Assembly: GCA_030123585.1 (NCBI GenBank)
Contig: CP126120.1
Location: 1,240,001 to 1,304,000 of the forward strand
Source: Rhodanobacteraceae bacterium
GTDB taxonomy: Bacteria; Pseudomonadota; Gammaproteobacteria; Xanthomonadales; Rhodanobacteraceae
Direction of reading: 5' to 3'
DNA: 64,000 bases
A program made the translations under genes and the position numbers. The notes beneath the pieces are model-generated. The model was not told where the DNA came from. It worked only from the letters and a program-made list of their open reading frames with translations, and ran no database searches. Below are positions 59,379 through 64,000 of the stretch, in pieces (position 1 is the first letter of the stretch; each line of letters starts with the position of its first letter).

Positions 59379-61016
59379 ATGACCATGGTGGGAACCGTTG
59401 CTTGGGTGAAACCGCCGGAACCAATTCGAGGCCTTGACCATCTTGGCGTCCAAGCGCCCTGCATCGCACTGTACGGGCAGCTCCTTCCTGGCATCACCAA
59501 TGTCACGGACCGCGCCCGCTACTACTCGTTCTACCCGTGGGTAATCTGGGCGTTTGAGCAGCGCTACCCCAACCACTCCGTCGACGAGTTCCGCCGCGTT
59601 TTGCGGCGCGCCGACTGTCTCTTCACGCTCATCGCCATTCGTCACGCCCGCGTCGTGGGCGACGGCGACGACGGCCTTCACGGCCGTGCAATGGTCGGGC
59701 GAGACAAGCTGCTGCGCATCGCAGAGGACGCGGAAAGCTTCACCCTCGACGATTACGTGACGTTCGATGGCCCGAACCGCTACTTCAAGAACAAGTTCGG
59801 CGGGCTCGGCCAGTACTACTTCGGGCCGCTTCGCGACCTTCGCGTGCTCGACCACCACGAGGGCGCGGGTTACCCAGGCTACGACAAGCAGCGCGGCCGG
59901 AAGCTCGCAGAGGCCTTCGCAAGCGCTGCCCCGGAGGACACCTTCTTTCGGGTGCTGGAGCAGCAGACCGCCACGTGGGAGGAGCTCGACGAGCTGGCGG
60001 CATTCTGTCCGTGCAAGCTTCGGAAGAACGCGGCTGAGTACGAGCTGCTGCTCGACCTGTTCCTCGCTCGCACCGAGCCGTTCCAAAGCGACGGTGGGAC
60101 GACTCGGCGGGCGTCGCTCGGTCTGATGCTCGACCTCGCGAGCCATCCCGCGCACGACCCCGGCTACTTCTTCGAGGGTCTGCTGCGCGGCGCGGCCTAC
60201 ACGGGCGCCCTCATCGACGGCTCAACGTGGCAAGTCGCCGAGGCGCACAAGCGCGTGCTTCGTGGCTGGGGAACGTACCAGCGCAACGAGTTGCTCTCGA
60301 TTGCTGTGCAGGGGCTCTTCGCCTCGGTACTTCGCGCCATCGAGCGCGACGAGGGCGGAAAGCTCCGGCAGGCTAGCGACGCAGCCGACATCGCGATCCG
60401 GCTGCTCGCACCCTTGGGCGCCGACCTGAAGCTGCCGCTGGATGCGCTCGTCACGCGAGTTCGCGGGGCACTTCCGGCGCTGGCCGACTGGCATCACGAG
60501 GAGCACGAGCTTCAACGCGGCTGGCGTCTCCAGAATCTGCCCCTGAACGACGACGCGAGCCTCGAAAAGATCGCGCATGAAAGCGTGGCCATCATCCTCT
60601 CGCTGCTAGCGCGCGGCGTAGACGAGTACCCCTACGGCGACTTCGATCTCGATCCGGAGTATTTCGATCCGCGCGAGGTCCACCTCCTGTCGCTTCGGTA
60701 CGCCTGGCAGAACGAGTGGATTGGCCTGACCGTCGAGGACTGGATTCGGTGGGCCGCGGTGAAGTGGGGTGTTGCCCGTCACCTGCGCGTGGCGCTCCGC
60801 AAGCTGCGAGGGGAACGCCGTGACACCTTCCGTATCCGTCCGCTCGAAGGCGAGCTGCGGGTCGTTGAAGTACCTGAGCCGGTGTTCACTCAGCCACGCA
60901 TCGGCAGGGCGCAGCAGATCATGCGCGACCTCGGTCTGGTCGACTACGACGACGAGGGCATCATCGTCTTGACCGAGCGTGGCCGGACCGAGCTGGAGGC
61001 GTGCCGTGTCAGGTGA
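59379..61016 (+). CDS. DUF6361-like protein, first gene of a putative defence pair
   Basis: 545 residues, soluble, no catalytic motif recognised. The N-terminal LYGQLLPGITNVTDRARYYSFYPWVIWAFEQRY is reminiscent of DUF6361 proteins (L...PG...T.RARYF.F.PW......E.R), a family that I recall near nuclease and helicase genes; this is from memory, not a search. Middle part: CPCKLRKNAAEYELLLDLFLA; C-terminus LVDYDDEGIIVLTERGRTELEA looks like a winged helix. Codon use (many GAG, CTC, CTT) differs from core genes, suggesting transfer. A second ATG two codons in is possible. Overlaps the next gene by 11 bases. Confidence 0.7.
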   Translation: MTMVGTVAWVKPPEPIRGLDHLGVQAPCIALYGQLLPGITNVTDRARYYSFYPWVIWAFEQRYPNHSVDEFRRVLRRADCLFTLIAIRHARVVGDGDDGLHGRAMVGRDKLLRIAEDAESFTLDDYVTFDGPNRYFKNKFGGLGQYYFGPLRDLRVLDHHEGAGYPGYDKQRGRKLAEAFASAAPEDTFFRVLEQQTATWEELDELAAFCPCKLRKNAAEYELLLDLFLARTEPFQSDGGTTRRASLGLMLDLASHPAHDPGYFFEGLLRGAAYTGALIDGSTWQVAEAHKRVLRGWGTYQRNELLSIAVQGLFASVLRAIERDEGGKLRQASDAADIAIRLLAPLGADLKLPLDALVTRVRGALPALADWHHEEHELQRGWRLQNLPLNDDASLEKIAHESVAIILSLLARGVDEYPYGDFDLDPEYFDPREVHLLSLRYAWQNEWIGLTVEDWIRWAAVKWGVARHLRVALRKLRGERRDTFRIRPLEGELRVVEVPEPVFTQPRIGRAQQIMRDLGLVDYDDEGIIVLTERGRTELEACRVR

Positions 61017-63564
61017 GCTTGCGTCCACGTCCCTGCTGGAACACATCTCCGAGACGGGTTTCCGCTCTTCGGTCTTCACGACGTATAGCTGCTATTTCCC
61101 ATTCTACGAGGAGGTTGTCCTACGGCGCCTCATGGCGTCGGGCTGCACGCACAATGTGCTCATGGTCGATGCCGCGCGATGCGCGGAGGCGTTCGCCGTT
61201 GAGGAGCTTCGGCCCCGTCGCGCTGGCCGGGACTACACGCTCATCCCCGTGAAGGTAGGCGGTGCTTTTCACCCGAAGCTATTCTTGCGCTTCGGCAAGT
61301 CGAAGGGTGCGCTGCTTGTCGGTAGCCACAACGTCACGCTCTCGGGCTTCGGGCTCAATGACGAAGTCACCAACACCTTTCGGCTCGAGGGTGCAGCTTT
61401 GCGTGCTGGCGGCGCTGTGTTCCGGCAGGCGTTCCACTACCTCGCCCAATTCGTCCCAATGCAGCTCGCGGATGTGGCCGAGGCCTTTGAGGGCCTGAAG
61501 CTTGGAGTGCCTTGGCTCGATGGCCCTCTCGGCACTGGTTCGCAGGAGCGGCAGCTCCTGATGGAGTCGAGCGCGGGCGCCGACCTCTGGTCGCAACTCG
61601 CACCGCTCATTCCGAAGGACGTCACCACGGCATTCGTCGGTGGGCCTTTCTTCGACCCGGAGCTCGCGATGGTGCGTCGTCTCCAGCGTGAGGTACGCCC
61701 CAAGCGACTCGTCATCGGTATCGACCCGACGTCGGTGGAGATCGATCCTTTGGAAGCCACGAAGATGGATGGCGTCGAGTGGGTAAACATCACCGGCGTA
61801 CCCCAGATCCCCCAGCGTCGTGAGGGGGCGTCACGCTACCTGCATGCAAAGGTTTTCTGGTTCGCGAGCGAGCACGACGAGATTCTCGTCACGGGTAGCG
61901 CGAATCCTAGCGTCGCTGCGTTCTTCGCGGCGCCCGATTCGCGCAATGCCGAGGCCGTCGTCGCCGACCACACCGATGGAGCTGCCGATCGGCTCGGCAT
62001 GGAGGCGCTCCTCGCCGCATCCGCTGTCACGTCGACTGAATGGAGCGCGGTTGCAACGCGCCGGAAGGCAGTGCCCCTAGCGAGTACCGATGAGCCTCGC
62101 CGCATCCTTGTGGCGACGCCAACGCCCACGGGCTTCATCGCGCAAGACTCACTCGACGACGGGCTCGTCCTTCATGCCGCGGGAGATCTGGACGCTCCGC
62201 TTGGCGAAGCGGTCGCTCATGGGGCTGGCGTCATCGAAGCCGTCGATGCTGTCCGCGATGGAGCCCGCTACCTGGAGGCTCGATCCGCGAAGGAGCACAC
62301 GCTCGTCGTCATTCACCGAACCGAGGACATCGCGAAGAACCTCGGTGGTGACACAAGGAAGGCGCTGCGCCAGGCACTCGGCGCACTCGAAGAAGACCCG
62401 ACGCAACTTGATGCACTGCTCAAGCTTACGGAAAAGGTGATCTTCGACTCCGACGACGTGGTCCGCACGACACCGCTACATCCAGTCGGTGCAGCCGGTG
62501 CAGACCAGGAGGCCACGGCCGCACCTGCTTCGTTGGCGCTGGAAGCGGCTGGCCGGAAGAGATCGCCTCGACGCGCAAGGAGTCTCGCGAGCGGCGACAT
62601 AATTGTGCTGCTCGATGCACTCATCCGCCGACTAGGTGAGGGGCTTCCAGCGAACGCCTCACCGCGACCGCGAAGCGAGGAGGACGAGATCGGCGCCGAC
62701 GAGGAAGAGGGTGGCGAACTGGTGCGCGAAGCACCCGACTTCGAGGTCTTGGCGAAGGCGTGTCGAGGAAAGATCCGACGGCTTATCAAACGCATGGAGG
62801 GGCAGTTCGAGCTGGCCAATGCGCCGGACCGAGCCCGGCGCTGCATTGTTCAGTTGGCGGCTGTGCTGGGCGTTGTCCGCACGCTGCGCTTTGTCGAGCA
62901 GCGTCCTGAGTGGAAGCGTATGCGCCATGAGCTCGTCGACCGCACCGACGAGTGGGATCTCTTCCAGTCGGCTGTACTTGCCGTCGCGTGGGGACCAGCG
63001 GCTCTGGCTCCCCGTGCCGTGGCCGAGGCTGATGGTGAAGCCTTCGAAGAGTTGTCGATGGTGGTTGGGCTTCTCGCGTGGCTGGCGTGGGACGTTGAGA
63101 CCGACATCTCAATCGCGTTGCAACGCGGCGGGCTTGAAGGGCCCGAGGACGAGCAGTGGTACGCGGTCCAACTCCTCGCGGCTCTCGGCCCGTGGCTCGT
63201 CGACGACCCGCCCGCTCAGATCATCCTCGAAGAGAGCGTGGCGCGCACGCCGCGCCTCCGCATTGATGGGGAACGTTGGGTGCGCCGCCATTTGGATGCG
63301 CTTGAGTCTTTCGCGATTGTTAGCGCTTCGCCAGATGACGTTGGCAAGCTCGGGCGCACTGTTAATTTGGGCGACCTCGTTATCCTACGTGCCAACGAAG
63401 TACCGCGTGTCCGTGTCGTTCTGGATGTTGTCGATGGAAGCGATGGCGGACGGATTTTGATTTTCGACCCTGATGCGAAGGACGGCACTCGAGCCTTCTT
63501 GGCATCCCGCGTCCCGACGCTCCCATGGAATGTGATTGTTGGTGTAGCTGCTGTAGCCCGTTGA
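61006..63564 (+). CDS. Large protein with two phospholipase-D-type HxK motifs, second gene of the pair
   Basis: 852 residues from a GTG inside the upstream gene. N-terminal SSVFTTYSCYFPFYEEVVLRRL precedes the first motif H89-P-K91 with GSHN (106-109), and a second H280-A-K282 with GSAN (297-300). This is the bilobal catalytic arrangement of PLD-superfamily nucleases and lipases. The C-terminal 450 residues have no recognised domain; an acidic linker (PRPRSEEDEIGADEEEGGE) divides them. No helicase or Walker motif is seen. Likely a nuclease effector acting with the upstream protein; substrate unproven. Confidence 0.75.
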   Translation: MSGELASTSLLEHISETGFRSSVFTTYSCYFPFYEEVVLRRLMASGCTHNVLMVDAARCAEAFAVEELRPRRAGRDYTLIPVKVGGAFHPKLFLRFGKSKGALLVGSHNVTLSGFGLNDEVTNTFRLEGAALRAGGAVFRQAFHYLAQFVPMQLADVAEAFEGLKLGVPWLDGPLGTGSQERQLLMESSAGADLWSQLAPLIPKDVTTAFVGGPFFDPELAMVRRLQREVRPKRLVIGIDPTSVEIDPLEATKMDGVEWVNITGVPQIPQRREGASRYLHAKVFWFASEHDEILVTGSANPSVAAFFAAPDSRNAEAVVADHTDGAADRLGMEALLAASAVTSTEWSAVATRRKAVPLASTDEPRRILVATPTPTGFIAQDSLDDGLVLHAAGDLDAPLGEAVAHGAGVIEAVDAVRDGARYLEARSAKEHTLVVIHRTEDIAKNLGGDTRKALRQALGALEEDPTQLDALLKLTEKVIFDSDDVVRTTPLHPVGAAGADQEATAAPASLALEAAGRKRSPRRARSLASGDIIVLLDALIRRLGEGLPANASPRPRSEEDEIGADEEEGGELVREAPDFEVLAKACRGKIRRLIKRMEGQFELANAPDRARRCIVQLAAVLGVVRTLRFVEQRPEWKRMRHELVDRTDEWDLFQSAVLAVAWGPAALAPRAVAEADGEAFEELSMVVGLLAWLAWDVETDISIALQRGGLEGPEDEQWYAVQLLAALGPWLVDDPPAQIILEESVARTPRLRIDGERWVRRHLDALESFAIVSASPDDVGKLGRTVNLGDLVILRANEVPRVRVVLDVVDGSDGGRILIFDPDAKDGTRAFLASRVPTLPWNVIVGVAAVAR

Positions 63565-63796
63565 TCCTTGGTGGAAACATTCCAGCACCACAGACGACTG
63601 ACAACAACACTTCGAGCTAACGACATCCATCCCGACATTGGTTCCAAGAAGTCACTCAAATCGGTATCTGAAAGACTGCTTCGGGCCGACTCCAGCCCTG
63701 ATTGCAAGTCCAAACCGATCGCAATACCGGGTCCGAGCCCGAGGCGGAACCGGCAAGGGAATGGCCGGAAAGCCGAACCGTAGCCGGCGTCTGCAC

Positions 63797-64000
63797 TCAG
63801 CCCGTCTGACCTGCCGCTGGTTTGGCGTGGCGCCGTTCCAGCGCCGCAGCCACATCGACCAACGACAAGCCGCGCGCGCGCAGCAACACCGTCAGGTGAT
63901 AGACGAGGTCGGCTGCCTCTCCCAGCAAGGCGTCGTCATCCTGCGCCACCGCGGCCAGTGCGGTCTCGACGCCTTCCTCGCCGACCTTCTGCGCGATGCG
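63797..64000 (-). CDS. hisE: Phosphoribosyl-ATP pyrophosphohydrolase, partial
   Basis: The last 67 codons are visible: [22 protein letters not shown], then [31 protein letters not shown], the all-alpha NTP-PPase fold of HisE with its metal-binding Glu and Asp residues ([16 protein letters not shown]). May be the end of a fused hisIE; the N-terminus is outside the window. The gap 63565-63796 behind it holds no gene. Confidence 0.92.
   Translation of the reverse strand, partial: RIAQKVGEEGVETALAAVAQDDDALLGEAADLVYHLTVLLRARGLSLVDVAAALERRHAKPAAGQTG

Noticed and set aside
63568..63783. Short plus-strand frame between the PLD gene and hisE
   Set aside because: No ribosome site, family or codon signal; low confidence of being real.

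Overview
The window is a GC-rich chromosomal segment of a gammaproteobacterium, most likely from the Xanthomonadales/Lysobacterales (Rhodanobacter, Dyella or Dokdonella type). This rests on gene order (grpE-hrcA-recN, fur/bamE, ratA-rnfH, smpB/ssrA), a bo3-type quinol oxidase, DUF1249, HiPIP and dispersed palindromic repeats of the CATTCCGGGG...CCCGGAATCGG kind. Species identity cannot be fixed from the sequence alone.

Layout. 0-7.3 kb: housekeeping block with heat-shock control (grpE partial, hrcA), DNA repair (recN), iron regulation (fur), outer-membrane assembly (bamE), rnfH-ratA, trans-translation (smpB and tmRNA ssrA) and a sulfotransferase. 7.35-~14.3 kb: a compact integrative element in the 3' end of ssrA. 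It has a P4-type integrase, an AlpA-like regulator, a Cys-rich small protein, a prim-pol-type primase with an iteron/AT-rich putative origin in its 3' end, several small proteins and lipoprotein cargo, but no virion genes; it looks like a phage-satellite or mini-island. 14.4-25.4 kb: MFS transporter, cyoABCD-SURF1, DUF3761 protein, CPA2 antiporter, a tRNA-Ala/Glu/Asp cluster, a clamp-like small protein, an HD hydrolase and DUF1249. 25.5-45.8 kb: subtilase autotransporter, then a leucine/isovalerate catabolic cluster (thiolase, mccB, liuC, mccA, HMG-CoA lyase, SDR). That cluster is interrupted by a Fur-box-preceded FTR1 iron uptake module and by four MacB-type permease genes without an ATPase, behind a sigma-54-like promoter with an upstream palindrome array.

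45.9-56.4 kb: EF-P-like protein, two APC permeases, a candidate structured small RNA, HiPIP, methionine salvage genes (mtnB, mtnD, mtnC) and a chain of genes joined by 4-base ATGA overlaps: PH domain, mtnC, C13 peptidase, nucleotidyltransferase, NahK-like sugar kinase. 56.4-63.6 kb: an accessory region in which the 3' end of the kinase gene is repeated as decayed copies flanking ArsR/SRPBCC, BrnT/BrnA and a TacA-like antitoxin with a truncated GNAT toxin. It is followed by a two-gene unit with different codon use: a DUF6361-like protein overlapping a protein with two phospholipase-D HxK motifs. This pair is the best candidate for an undescribed defence system. The window ends in hisE (partial).

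All assignments are by reading of the sequence; no database search or folding program was run.
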